This document shows, in pieces, positions 26,083-33,819 of a stretch of DNA of 43,626 nt. Where the stretch lies: assembly GCA_945952045.1 (NCBI GenBank), contig CAMFHE010000041.1:1-43626 (forward strand). Reading direction: 5' to 3'. Position 1 is the first letter of the stretch; each line of letters starts with the position of its first letter. This stretch comes from an uncultured Rhizobium sp. (lineage in GTDB: Bacteria; Pseudomonadota; Alphaproteobacteria; Rhizobiales; Rhizobiaceae). The position numbers and the translations under genes are program-made. Below the pieces are notes generated by a model. The model ran no database searches. It had not been told where the DNA came from and worked only from the letters and a program-made list of their open reading frames with translations.

Positions 26083-26916
26083 ATGAAAATCCTGTCGCAA
26101 AACACCGCTTTCGGCGGCATGCAGGGCGTATACGCCCATGATTCCGAAGCTTGCCAATGCGAAATGACCTTTGCCGTCTTCGTGCCGCCGCAGGCGATCG
26201 AAAAGCCCTGCCCGGTCCTGTGGTATCTTTCGGGCCTGACCTGCACCCATGCCAACGTCATGGAAAAGGGTGAGTATCGCCGCCTCGCGGCCGAGCTTGG
26301 CCTCATCATCGTTTGCCCCGACACCAGCCCGCGCGGCGACGACGTCCCCGACGAACTGACCAACTGGCAGATGGGCAAGGGCGCAGGCTTCTATCTCGAC
26401 GCCACGGAAATGCCCTGGGCGACGAATTTCAAGATGTATACCTACATCACCGAGGAATTGCCGAAGCTGATCGGCGAGCATTTCCGCGTCGATATGGACC
26501 GCCAGGGCATTTTCGGCCATTCCATGGGTGGCCACGGCGCCATGACCATTGCGCTGAAGCACCCGGAGCGTTTTCGCAGTTGCTCCGCCTTCGCCCCGAT
26601 CGTCGAGCCCTCCACCGCCCACTGGTCGGTCGATGCCTTCGAGAAATATCTCGGCAGCGACAAGGCCGCCTGGCGTCCCTACGACGCCTGCGCGCTCGTT
26701 GCCGATGGCGCGCGGTTCCCGGAATTCCTGGTCGACCAGGGCAAGGCCGACAGCTTCCTCGAAAACGGCCTGCGCCCCTGGTTGTTCGAAGAGGCGATCA
26801 AAGGCACTGGCATCGGCCTGACGCTGCGCATGCATGAGCGCTACGACCATTCCTACTACTTCATCTCCACTTTCATGGACGATCATCTGCGCTGGCACGC
26901 CGAACGGCTTGCCTGA
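26083..26916 (+). CDS. fghA: S-formylglutathione hydrolase
   Basis: Esterase of 277 residues that hydrolyses S-formylglutathione to formate and glutathione, completing the pathway begun by FrmA. The catalytic triad is S147 (GHSMGG), D223 (GKADSF) and H256 (RYDHSYYF), matching the esterase D family spacing. GGAGAG precedes the ATG at 26083. It closes the operon. A palindrome 22 bases after its stop may act as its terminator. Confidence 0.96.
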   Translation: MKILSQNTAFGGMQGVYAHDSEACQCEMTFAVFVPPQAIEKPCPVLWYLSGLTCTHANVMEKGEYRRLAAELGLIIVCPDTSPRGDDVPDELTNWQMGKGAGFYLDATEMPWATNFKMYTYITEELPKLIGEHFRVDMDRQGIFGHSMGGHGAMTIALKHPERFRSCSAFAPIVEPSTAHWSVDAFEKYLGSDKAAWRPYDACALVADGARFPEFLVDQGKADSFLENGLRPWLFEEAIKGTGIGLTLRMHERYDHSYYFISTFMDDHLRWHAERLA

Positions 26917-26935
26917 GGAACACATCGTTTCCCAC

Positions 26936-26964
26936 TTGCCCGGCCTTCAAAGGCCGGGCATAAG
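26936..26964 (+). promoter_or_regulatory. Promoter of the sugE transcript with palindromic spacer
   Basis: TTGCCC (26936-26941) and CATAAG (26959-26964) are 17 bases apart. The spacer is the core of a palindrome, GCCCGGCCTT/AAGGCCGGGC with loop CA (26938-26959), which could also form an RNA hairpin ending the fghA transcript. The predicted start of transcription near 26971 coincides with the first riboswitch hairpin. Confidence 0.5.
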
Positions 26965-26972
26965 AACACCAA

Positions 26973-27035
26973 CGCAGACGACTGCGCTGTCCGCCTGACA
27001 TCCGGCAGACAACCCCGTCGCGGGGACGGCCTCGC
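26973..27035 (+). promoter_or_regulatory. Guanidine-II (mini-ykkC) riboswitch
   Basis: Two hairpins with the diagnostic ACGR loops are present. The first is CGCAG-ACGA-CTGCG (26973-26986); the second is GCGGGG-ACGG-CCTCGC (27020-27035, one G-T pair). A 33-base linker separates them, within the family range. The element sits 50 bases before the start of a SugE/Gdx guanidinium exporter, the usual target of this class. Between it and the GGAGAG ribosome site lies a further hairpin (27042-27067), so control is probably at translation initiation. Guanidinium binding is expected from the family, not shown here. Confidence 0.82.
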
Positions 27036-27084
27036 TCAATCCTCGGCAATTTCCTGGAAATCGCCGATGACTATGGAGAGTGAT

Positions 27085-27399
27085 ATGGCTTGGATCCTGC
27101 TTTTTATTGCCGGACTGCTTGAAGTCGGCTGGGCCGTGGGCCTGAAATTCACCGATGGCTTCAGCCGCCCTATCCCCACGACATTGACCGTTCTCAGCAT
27201 GATTGCCAGCATCGTCCTGCTCGGACTTGCGGTCAAAACGCTGCCGCTGGGCACAGCCTATGCTATCTGGACCGGCATCGGCACCGTGGGTGCGGTAACG
27301 CTCGGCATCTTCCTGTTCGGCGAACCGGCAACGGCCGCGCGCATTGCCTGCATCAGCCTGATCGTCGCCGGTATCGCTGGCCTCAAGCTTACGACCTGA
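27085..27399 (+). CDS. sugE: Small multidrug resistance protein SugE/Gdx, guanidinium exporter
   Basis: Four-helix inner-membrane protein of 104 residues. The essential glutamate is E13 (GLLEVGWAVGLK), and the following W-x3-GLK pattern favours the guanidinium-exporting Gdx branch over drug-exporting EmrE. SMR proteins work as antiparallel dimers exchanging substrate for protons. The start at 27085 is chosen for its GGAGAG site; an ATG at 27067 lies upstream inside the leader. The guanidine-II riboswitch in front supports the substrate assignment. Confidence 0.93.
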   Translation: MAWILLFIAGLLEVGWAVGLKFTDGFSRPIPTTLTVLSMIASIVLLGLAVKTLPLGTAYAIWTGIGTVGAVTLGIFLFGEPATAARIACISLIVAGIAGLKLTT

Positions 27400-27426
27400 T
27401 CACCGCAGATAGACCGTATCCGGCCG

Positions 27427-28290
27427 TTACTGCTGCACGCTCGTGGCAGGCGCGGTCGGGCACGGATCGGCCGATCCGGCGCCACAAGCAGCCGCCGCGG
27501 GAGCATCGGTAGTTGCCGCGGGCTTGATAGAAATACGCCCCTGCGCACCGGCCTCGAGATCGGAGCCGGCAGCCTTCACGTCCTTTTTCGGTGCGACAGG
27601 GTTTGCCTTGGCGACGGTCGGAGCTGCCGTCGCTTCCGGCAAGACGGCTTCGACCGATTTCGCCTTGGGAGCCTTCTCGGCCTTGTCCTGTGCATCGATC
27701 TTCGCCTGGATCGACGGCGCAATGAAATCTGCCTGCGCCGGCACAGCCGAGACGCGCGCGGGCGCTTCTTCGACATCGGGTGCGGCAACAGGCGGGGGCG
27801 GCGGGAAGCGTTCCGGGCTGACATGAGCAGCCGGCGGCGTCATCAGTGAGAAGACGTAGCGAATGCGGGCCGCGATGGACTCCGCCAGGAATTCTTCCGT
27901 ACCGGCCGATGGCTGGCTGTAGCTGATCGCCTTGAAGGCACCGGACGCGAAAACCGCGCCATTGTCGACGGAAACAACATCGACGTTGAAATCCGCCTCG
28001 TTGCGATCGCGCCCTTCGCCGAGCCCGAGCGCAACCCGGTCGATGCGAACGGTCAAGACGACGCGCGGCAGCGGCTCATACCGTCTGGTCACGGAAATGG
28101 CATCCGAAACACGCCGGTCGACGCCGCCGATCACGCCCATGGCATTGCGCGCATTGGCAAAGACCGTGACGTCACGCACGTCGTAGAGCGGCGCCTGCTC
28201 CTGCTGCAAGTTGCGTTTCATCGCCGCGCAAGCGGCAACGCCGAAGACCAGCAGCAACAAAAAGACAGAGCGAAAGAAAAGACGAGTCAT
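27427..28290 (-). CDS. Predicted lipoprotein of unknown function
   Basis: Protein of 287 residues with a type II signal peptide: a basic start (MTRLFFRS), a hydrophobic core and the lipobox VAAC with C21 as lipidated residue. Residues about 35-155 form a compact domain (APLYDVRDVTVFANARNAMG at the start) and the remainder is a low-complexity Ala/Pro/Lys-rich tail ending with two cysteines. I recognise no known family, although the arrangement is familiar from rhizobial genomes. It is convergent with sugE, with no terminator hairpin apparent between them, and 93 bases after ATP12 on the same strand. Confidence 0.75.
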   Translation of the reverse strand: MTRLFFRSVFLLLLVFGVAACAAMKRNLQQEQAPLYDVRDVTVFANARNAMGVIGGVDRRVSDAISVTRRYEPLPRVVLTVRIDRVALGLGEGRDRNEADFNVDVVSVDNGAVFASGAFKAISYSQPSAGTEEFLAESIAARIRYVFSLMTPPAAHVSPERFPPPPPVAAPDVEEAPARVSAVPAQADFIAPSIQAKIDAQDKAEKAPKAKSVEAVLPEATAAPTVAKANPVAPKKDVKAAGSDLEAGAQGRISIKPAATTDAPAAAACGAGSADPCPTAPATSVQQ

Positions 28291-28383
28291 GACGCGAATC
28301 CAGCGGAGACGGAGTTTCCTGCAGAATTCGCGCTTATGGTTAAGGAAATACTAAATCGAAGCCGATTTCGTTAAAGAATCAAC

Positions 28384-29169
28384 TCAAGCCTGCATTGCCG
28401 AAAATGCAGCGGCCGCGGCAGCGGCTTCCTCACGACGCAGGGCGCGGCGCTTTTCGGCCTCCTCGTCGCTGCCCCAATGCTCGATGGTCCAGTCTTCTTC
28501 GAGATGCGCAAGCGTCCAGATTTCGTCGAGCGAAAACGCGCCCCGCGCAAAGGCGAGAGCCAGCAGCGCCGAGCCAGTCAGCGTCGTCAGCGTATGCAGG
28601 CTGGCAAGCTCGATGGGGCTGTCATGCAGGCGAAGCACGACGCCAAGCGCATCGATGGCCGCCTTCGGCTGTTCCTGATGGATGATGCCCTCGATGAGGA
28701 TGAAACGCGCACCGGCGGATTGCGCCGCCCAGTCAAGCACCGGATCCCACTGCGCGGCCTGGCGTTCCACCAGTTCATGCGGCTCGCCGGCGCGATAGAA
28801 CAACATGTCGTTGGAGGCAAAACGCAGAATATCCTCGAACACGGCCTGCGGATCGTCGGCAATGCCGTCGATGGCGGTATTGACGAGACGCGTCACCGGC
28901 ATCGTGCCGGGATCGATGTTTTCGCCCTGTGCATCCCATTCGGCCCGGACGATCTCGGCCAATGCCGCCGTCGGCAGCCGAAGCGAACGCTTGGCCGGCG
29001 TGCGCACGCCACGCCCGTCGAGCATCACCGCATGCTGGCCATCCGTCTCCTCCACGGTCACGGCCGTGTAGAAACGCTTCGGCAGCGGCTTCTGCATCTG
29101 GATCTGCGCCCGGCGGGCGGGATCGGGATGGCTCAGCCCCTCGGTGAGGTCGTTCAACAAATCACGCAT
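28384..29169 (-). CDS. ATP12 family F1-ATPase assembly chaperone
   Basis: Protein of 261 residues similar to mitochondrial Atp12, which binds the F1 alpha subunit during ATP synthase assembly; alphaproteobacteria carry homologues. Recognisable blocks are KRFYTAVTVEE, GRGVRTPAKRSL, the EWDAQGENIDP stretch, and a C-terminal HLEEDWTIEHWG. The final 30 residues are Ala/Glu/Arg-rich. It begins 11 bases after the HAD phosphatase stop in the crcB-rluC-HAD-ATP12 cluster, an arrangement I associate with rhizobia. Confidence 0.9.
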   Translation of the reverse strand: MRDLLNDLTEGLSHPDPARRAQIQMQKPLPKRFYTAVTVEETDGQHAVMLDGRGVRTPAKRSLRLPTAALAEIVRAEWDAQGENIDPGTMPVTRLVNTAIDGIADDPQAVFEDILRFASNDMLFYRAGEPHELVERQAAQWDPVLDWAAQSAGARFILIEGIIHQEQPKAAIDALGVVLRLHDSPIELASLHTLTTLTGSALLALAFARGAFSLDEIWTLAHLEEDWTIEHWGSDEEAEKRRALRREEAAAAAAAFSAMQA

Positions 29170-29180
29170 GTCGTCTTGCC

Positions 29181-29837
29181 TTATCCAATATAGCGCAGAA
29201 GCTCTTGCGGATGATCGAGGATCGCATCCGCGCCGGCCGCGCGCAACGCCTCGACCGAGGCATAACCCCAGGACACGCCGATGGCACGGGCGCCGGCGGC
29301 CTTCGCCATCTGCATATCGTAAACCGCATCCCCTATGACAAGGGTGTTCCTCGCATCCATCCCGGTTTCATCGCAGCATTCCGTGACCATGGCCGGATGC
29401 GGCTTGGAGGGGCAATCGTCGGCGGTGCGCGAAACGATGAAATGCGGCCGGAAGCCATGGGTGTCGAGCACCGTATCGAGCCCGCGACGGGATTTTCCGG
29501 TGACCGCGCCCAGCAGCAGGTCATCGCGCTGGCTCAGCGTATCGATCAACGGCCGGATGCCGTCAAACAACAGTTCGGAATGCTGCGCTTCCGCGCGCAC
29601 GCCTGAAAAGATCGCCTTGTAGTGCGTCGCCATCTCAACCGCCTGGTCATCGACATGTTCGCGGCCGAGGACACGGGCAATGGCGATATCCAGCGACAGG
29701 CCGATAACACCCTTGGTGCGGCCGATTTCGGGGCGATCGAAACCGAACGCCACCAGCGTGCGCGCCATCACCTCATGGATCAGGCCAGCGCTATCGACCA
29801 GCGTGCCGTCGCAATCGAACAGCACCAGTTGCATCAT
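29181..29837 (-). CDS. HAD-superfamily phosphatase, phosphoglycolate phosphatase-like
   Basis: Protein of 218 residues, HAD subfamily IA. Motif I is FDCDGTLVDS near the N terminus with D8 as nucleophile, motif II is AVTGKS, motif III uses K in PSKPHPAM, and motif IV is VIGDAVYDM. The cap domain lies between about 17 and 85. The substrate is unproven; phosphoglycolate and pyridoxal phosphate are typical for close relatives. Its ATG overlaps the pseudouridine synthase stop by four bases. Confidence 0.88.
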   Translation of the reverse strand: MMQLVLFDCDGTLVDSAGLIHEVMARTLVAFGFDRPEIGRTKGVIGLSLDIAIARVLGREHVDDQAVEMATHYKAIFSGVRAEAQHSELLFDGIRPLIDTLSQRDDLLLGAVTGKSRRGLDTVLDTHGFRPHFIVSRTADDCPSKPHPAMVTECCDETGMDARNTLVIGDAVYDMQMAKAAGARAIGVSWGYASVEALRAAGADAILDHPQELLRYIG

Positions 29838-30826
29838 TCGTCCTCTTCGCGCCCGTCGGCGTCGAAGCCGAGCAGGTTCCAGCTCTGCACCATATGCGGC
29901 GGCAGCGGCGCGGTAACGCGCAGACGCCCGCCATTGGGATGCGGAATGTCGATATGGCGGGCATGCAGATGCAGGCGCTTCTGGATGCCGCCGGGGAAAT
30001 CCCAGTTGGGATCGTCGATGAAATATTTGGGATCGCCGATGATCGGATGACCGATATGCAGGGCATGGACACGCAGCTGGTGGGTGCGGCCGGTATAGGG
30101 CTCCATCTCCAACCAGGCGAGGCTCTGGGCCGCCGTCTCGAGCACGCGGTAATAGGAGATGGCGTGATCGGCGCCCTCCTCGCCATGCTTGGCGACGCGC
30201 ATGCGGTCGCCATCCGGCGTTTGTTCCTTGACCAGCCAGCTGGAAATGCGGTCCTCATGCTTGCGCGGCACGCCCTTGACCAGCGACCAGTAGGTCTTCT
30301 TGGTATCGCGTTCGCGGAAGGCGGCGGTGAGCTTCTGCGCCGCACCACGCGTGCGCGCGACGACCAATACGCCCGAGGTATCCCGGTCGATGCGATGCAC
30401 GAGACGCGGCTTTTCGCCCTTCTTGCTGGTCCAGGCTTCCAGCATCTTGTCGATATGACGGCTGACGCCGGAGCCGCCCTGTACCGCAAGGCCGGCTGGC
30501 TTGTTGAGCACGATGACCTTGTCGTCTTCATGCAGGAGCATGCGCGACAAAAGCTCGGCATCGCCGGAATGTTTCAACTCGCGTCCGGCAATCGGCCCAG
30601 TCTTGCCGACCTTGAGATCGACGTCGATGGGCGGCACGCGCACCACCTGCCCCGGCTCGATGCGCGTGTCGGTCTTGACGCGGCCGCCATCGAGACGCAC
30701 CTGGCCGGAGCGCAACAGCTTCTGCAATTGCCCGAAGCCGAGGCCGGGATAGTGAATCTTGAACCAGCGGTCTAGCCGCATGCCGGCCTCGTCCGCGTCG
30801 ACGGTGATATGCTCGATGCCAGCCAT
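29834..30826 (-). CDS. rluC: RluC/RluD-family RNA pseudouridine synthase
   Basis: Protein of 330 residues that isomerises uridine in RNA, probably 23S rRNA. An S4 RNA-binding domain (about 12-70; RLDRWFKIHYPGLGFGQLQK) precedes the catalytic domain, with the active aspartate in HRIDRDTSG and a second motif GRTHQLRVH. The specific RluC assignment is by general similarity and gene order, so target positions are not certain. GAAAGG precedes the ATG at 30826; the open frame to 30904 runs into a repeat element and is not used. Confidence 0.9.
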   Translation of the reverse strand: MAGIEHITVDADEAGMRLDRWFKIHYPGLGFGQLQKLLRSGQVRLDGGRVKTDTRIEPGQVVRVPPIDVDLKVGKTGPIAGRELKHSGDAELLSRMLLHEDDKVIVLNKPAGLAVQGGSGVSRHIDKMLEAWTSKKGEKPRLVHRIDRDTSGVLVVARTRGAAQKLTAAFRERDTKKTYWSLVKGVPRKHEDRISSWLVKEQTPDGDRMRVAKHGEEGADHAISYYRVLETAAQSLAWLEMEPYTGRTHQLRVHALHIGHPIIGDPKYFIDDPNWDFPGGIQKRLHLHARHIDIPHPNGGRLRVTAPLPPHMVQSWNLLGFDADGREEDE

Positions 30827-30852
30827 GCCGACCTTTCCGATTTCTGCGCGAT

Positions 30853-30950
30853 AGAGCATTTCCACGTAAAGTGGGAACCGGTTTTCCGTCCGGAAATGCG
30901 CCAAATAATGAGCTGAAGCGTTTTCGTGATCGAAGATCGGCGGAAACGCT
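30853..30950. repeat. RIME-type repeat upstream of rluC
   Basis: Variant of the element at 14633-14736 in the other orientation, with arms GCATTTCC (30856-30863) and GGAAATGC (30892-30899) and the conserved GTTTTCCGTCCGG between them. It lies in the leader of the rluC unit. A further fragment, AGAGCATTTTGGCGCAAAGG, follows at 30974, just downstream of crcB. Confidence 0.68.
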
Positions 30951-31020
30951 GCTGCGCTCTTTGGGTTCCCTGTAGAGCATTTTGGCGCAAAGGTGAAATC
31001 GGAATCGAAAATTCGTTAAT

Positions 31021-31395
31021 TCAGAGAACGCTGCGGATCGCCGCCATGCCTGCGAAAGTTGCGGCAAGCGAGAGAACGATGCTCGCCAGCACATAAATCG
31101 CCGCCGTCGAGACCTGTCCACGCTCGTAAAGCGCAATCGTATCCAGCGAGAAGGCCGAAAAAGTGGTGAAGCCGCCAAGGAACCCAGTGACCAGCAGCAG
31201 GCGCAATTCCATCGAGGCATTGAAGCGCCGGGCGATCAGCTCGGTCAGCAGGCCGATGGCGAAGGAGCCCACGAGATTGACGATCAGCGTTCCCCAGGGA
31301 AAGGCGAGGCCAAGCATACGGACAGACCAGACGCCGACCAGATAGCGCGCCACCGACCCGACGGCGCCGCCGGCTGCAACCAGGATAACATGCAT
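31021..31395 (-). CDS. crcB: CrcB/Fluc fluoride channel
   Basis: Inner-membrane protein of 124 residues with four membrane segments that exports fluoride as a dual-topology dimer. Family motifs are GGAVGSVARYLVG near the start, the WGTLIVNLVGSFAIGLL helix with the conserved Asn, and the break-helix block TGFLGGFTTFSAFS with the phenylalanines that line the pore. GAGGA precedes the ATG at 31395. I looked for a fluoride riboswitch upstream and found none. Confidence 0.93.
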   Translation of the reverse strand: MHVILVAAGGAVGSVARYLVGVWSVRMLGLAFPWGTLIVNLVGSFAIGLLTELIARRFNASMELRLLLVTGFLGGFTTFSAFSLDTIALYERGQVSTAAIYVLASIVLSLAATFAGMAAIRSVL

Positions 31396-31571
31396 GCGGT
31401 TTCCTCTTTCCGGCTGACGCAAGGGAAGGCAAGAGCGAATCGATCCTCTCCGCACGATCCTAACCGTCCGCGAACCGCACTTTAAGTAAAGCTTTAGCTT
31501 TCCGCTTAAATCGACGGGAACGTCCGCCTGCTACGCTTGACGCCACGATAAGCTGGAATGGATTTCACGCA

Positions 31572-31859
31572 ATGACACAGGTGGTGACAGTTTCCGCGAA
31601 CACGGCGGCCTATGCGATGGAAGCCCTGAAGCCCGCGCCGCGCGTACCGCGCAAGCAGTTCGTGCAGGAGGCCGTCAAGAACTACGAAACCGCCCGTAAC
31701 GACGGCGAGGACGGCGAGATCACCGACATCATCCGCGCCGCTTCCGCCGAATTGTCGATGATGAATTTCAACGACCACCACCCCCACGCCACCATCCAGG
31801 AAGCGCTGGAAGCCTATCGCGACATCAGCGGGGAAGCCCCCAGAACTGACGTAGAGTAA
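31572..31859 (+). CDS. Small unknown protein
   Basis: Unrecognised protein of 95 residues, soluble and acidic at the C terminus. It opens MTQVVTVSANTAAYAMEALK and contains a helical central part (KQFVQEAVKNYETARND) with a late histidine cluster (DHHPHA). No signal or membrane segment. The ribosome site is weak, but base composition is coding-like and the reverse strand frame has no better claim. It is divergent from crcB and lies upstream of the gcv leader. Confidence 0.55.
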   Translation: MTQVVTVSANTAAYAMEALKPAPRVPRKQFVQEAVKNYETARNDGEDGEITDIIRAASAELSMMNFNDHHPHATIQEALEAYRDISGEAPRTDVE

Positions 31860-32017
31860 ACTTGGGGATTCAACTCCTGAGAAATCCCATATAAAATACT
31901 GTTATTATTAATTAATCTTTGAAAAAAACTAGCAATCTCGTAGTCCGCCAGCGACATCGCTATTTTCCTCATTTCGCCGGAAGCGACGATTTTTTGCGTC
32001 GCAACGACATTTGCCCC

Positions 32018-32045
32018 TTGCCAAGCGCGGGGCTTGATCGATAAT
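32018..32045 (+). promoter_or_regulatory. Candidate promoter of the gcvTHP transcript
   Basis: TTGCCA (32018-32023) and GATAAT (32040-32045) are 16 bases apart, placing the transcript start near 32052, nine bases before the first riboswitch stem. Upstream, 31885-31930 is an unusually AT-rich patch. Confidence 0.5.
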
Positions 32046-32060
32046 TCAGAGACAACATCA

Positions 32061-32226
32061 CCTGTTGGGAGAAGCCGTTTCGATACGGTGCCGAAGGAGC
32101 AACCGCCCCGGAAACTCTCAGGCAAAAGGACCAACAGGGCCGACAGGAACTCTGGAGAGAAACCGGCTCGCAAGAGACCGGTGCGCCGAAGGGATAACAA
32201 TCTCAGGCAAAGGGACAGAGGGGGCT
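32061..32226 (+). promoter_or_regulatory. Tandem glycine riboswitch
   Basis: Two adjacent glycine aptamers. Aptamer 1 is closed by CCTGTTGG (32061-32068) with CCAACAGG (32131-32138) and holds GCCGAAGGAGCAA and ACTCTCAGGCAAAAGGACC. Aptamer 2 is closed by CTCTG (32150-32154) with CAGAG (32216-32220) and holds GCGCCGAAGGGATAACAA and TCTCAGGCAAAGGGAC. These are the conserved core sequences of the class. A branched hairpin, GGCTC/GAGCC around GCGGCC-GAAA-GGTCGC (32223-32261), follows and has no T-run, so the switch may act on translation or through an antiterminator. It precedes gcvT by 70 bases. Confidence 0.95.
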
Positions 32227-32295
32227 CATCATCGCGGCCGAAAGGTCGCATCGGTAGAGCCTGCGTGACTTGCGCATAACCCTGGAGGCGTTCGT

Positions 32296-33435
32296 GTGAA
32301 CGACCATTCCGACCTGAAAACGACCCCTCTCCACGCCCTGCATCTGACGCTCGGCGCCCGCATGGTTCCCTTCGCCGACTACGACATGCCCGTGCAATAT
32401 CCGGCCGGCGTGCTCAAGGAACATCTCCACACCCGCGCCGCCGCTGGCCTGTTCGATGTCTCGCATATGGGCCAGGTGATCGTGCGTGCCCGCTCCGGCG
32501 ACAATGCCGATGCCGCCCGCGCGCTGGAAAGCCTGGTGCCGGTCGACGTGCTCGGCCTTGGCGAAAACCGTCAGCGTTATGCTCTCTTCACCGACGAGAG
32601 CGGCGGCATCCTCGACGACCTGATGATCGCCAATCGCGGCGACCATTTCTTTGTCGTCGTCAACGCCGCCTGCAAGGAGGCCGACGTCGCCCATATGAGC
32701 GAGCGCATCGGCGACATCTGCGATATCAACCTGCTGGAAGACCGGGCGCTGCTGGCGCTGCAGGGGCCGCATTCGGTCGATGTGCTCGCGGAATTGTGGG
32801 CCGATGTCGCCCATATGCGCTTCATGGACGTTGCGGAATGTCATCTCCACGACCAACCCTGCATCGTCACCCGCTCCGGCTATTCCGGCGAGGACGGCTT
32901 CGAGATCTCCCTGCCTGCCGCTTATGCCGAGGACGTTGCGAAGCGGCTGCTCGAACATCCCGACGTCCAGCCGGTCGGCCTTGGCGCGCGCGATTCGCTG
33001 CGCCTCGAAGCCGGGCTTTGCCTCTACGGTAACGATATCGACCGCGGCACATCGCCGGTCGAAGCTGGGCTTGAATGGTCAATGCAGAAGGTGCGCCGCA
33101 CCGGCGGCGCCCGCGCCGGCGGCTTTCCCGGTGCTGACCGTATCCTCGCCGAACTCGACCGGGGCGCATCGCGTCGCCGCGTCGGCCTGAAGCCGGAGGG
33201 CAAGGCGCCGGTGCGCGCCCCCGCCGCGCTGTTTGCCGATGCCGAAGGCCGCGAGGAAATCGGCCGCGTCACCTCCGGCGGCTTCGGCCCCAGCGTCGAA
33301 GGCCCCGTCGCCATGGGCTATGTCCCCGCAGACAGGATCGCGACCGGCACCGTCGTCTATGCGGAGGTGCGCGGCAAATACCTGCCCGTCACCATCGCCG
33401 CACTTCCCTTCATCACACCCGGCTACAAACGCTGA
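32296..33435 (+). CDS. gcvT: Glycine cleavage system aminomethyltransferase (T protein)
   Basis: Transfers the methylene group from aminomethyl-lipoyl GcvH to tetrahydrofolate, releasing ammonia. The 379-residue protein has the folate-binding GcvT domain (about 12-270; AGLFDVSHMGQV, SGYSGEDGFEIS) and C-terminal GcvT_C barrel. The start is GTG with GGAGG upstream, shortly after the riboswitch hairpin. First gene of gcvTHP. Confidence 0.96.
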   Translation: MNDHSDLKTTPLHALHLTLGARMVPFADYDMPVQYPAGVLKEHLHTRAAAGLFDVSHMGQVIVRARSGDNADAARALESLVPVDVLGLGENRQRYALFTDESGGILDDLMIANRGDHFFVVVNAACKEADVAHMSERIGDICDINLLEDRALLALQGPHSVDVLAELWADVAHMRFMDVAECHLHDQPCIVTRSGYSGEDGFEISLPAAYAEDVAKRLLEHPDVQPVGLGARDSLRLEAGLCLYGNDIDRGTSPVEAGLEWSMQKVRRTGGARAGGFPGADRILAELDRGASRRRVGLKPEGKAPVRAPAALFADAEGREEIGRVTSGGFGPSVEGPVAMGYVPADRIATGTVVYAEVRGKYLPVTIAALPFITPGYKR

Positions 33436-33456
33436 ACGCCTCCAGAGGAAAAAACC

Positions 33457-33819
33457 ATGCTGAAATTCACCGCTGAACACGAATGGTTGCAGTTCGACGG
33501 CGACGTCGCCACCGTCGGCATCACCCGCCACGCCGCCGAGCAGCTCGGCGATCTCGTCTTCGTGGAACTGCCGGATGTCGGCGCGACCTTCTCGAAGGGC
33601 GACGATGCCGCCACCGTCGAATCCGTCAAGGCTGCCTCCGAAGTCTATTGTCCGCTCGATGGCGAAATCGTCGAGGTCAACGACGCCATCACCGGCGACC
33701 CGTCGCTGGTCAATTCCGATCCGCAAGGCGCCGGCTGGTTCTTCAAGCTGAAGCTCGCCAACCGCGCCGATGCCGACGGCCTTCTCGACGAGGCGGCCTA
33801 TCTGGAGTCGATTGCCTGA
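33457..33819 (+). CDS. gcvH: Glycine cleavage system H protein
   Basis: Lipoyl carrier of the complex, 120 residues. The lipoylated lysine is K58 in VESVKAAS. The N-terminal FTAEHEWLQ and the C-terminal DEAAYLESIA helix are typical. LipB at 19978 provides the octanoyl precursor. Its stop TGA overlaps the gcvP ATG by one base. Confidence 0.97.
   Translation: MLKFTAEHEWLQFDGDVATVGITRHAAEQLGDLVFVELPDVGATFSKGDDAATVESVKAASEVYCPLDGEIVEVNDAITGDPSLVNSDPQGAGWFFKLKLANRADADGLLDEAAYLESIA

Noticed and set aside
31396..31571. Possible fluoride riboswitch upstream of crcB
   Set aside because: I looked for the conserved GGNGATGG-type core on the minus strand and did not find it.
33483..33818. N-terminal extension of gcvP across gcvH
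   Set aside because: The frame is open by chance; GcvP similarity begins at the ATG at 33819 that overlaps the gcvH stop.
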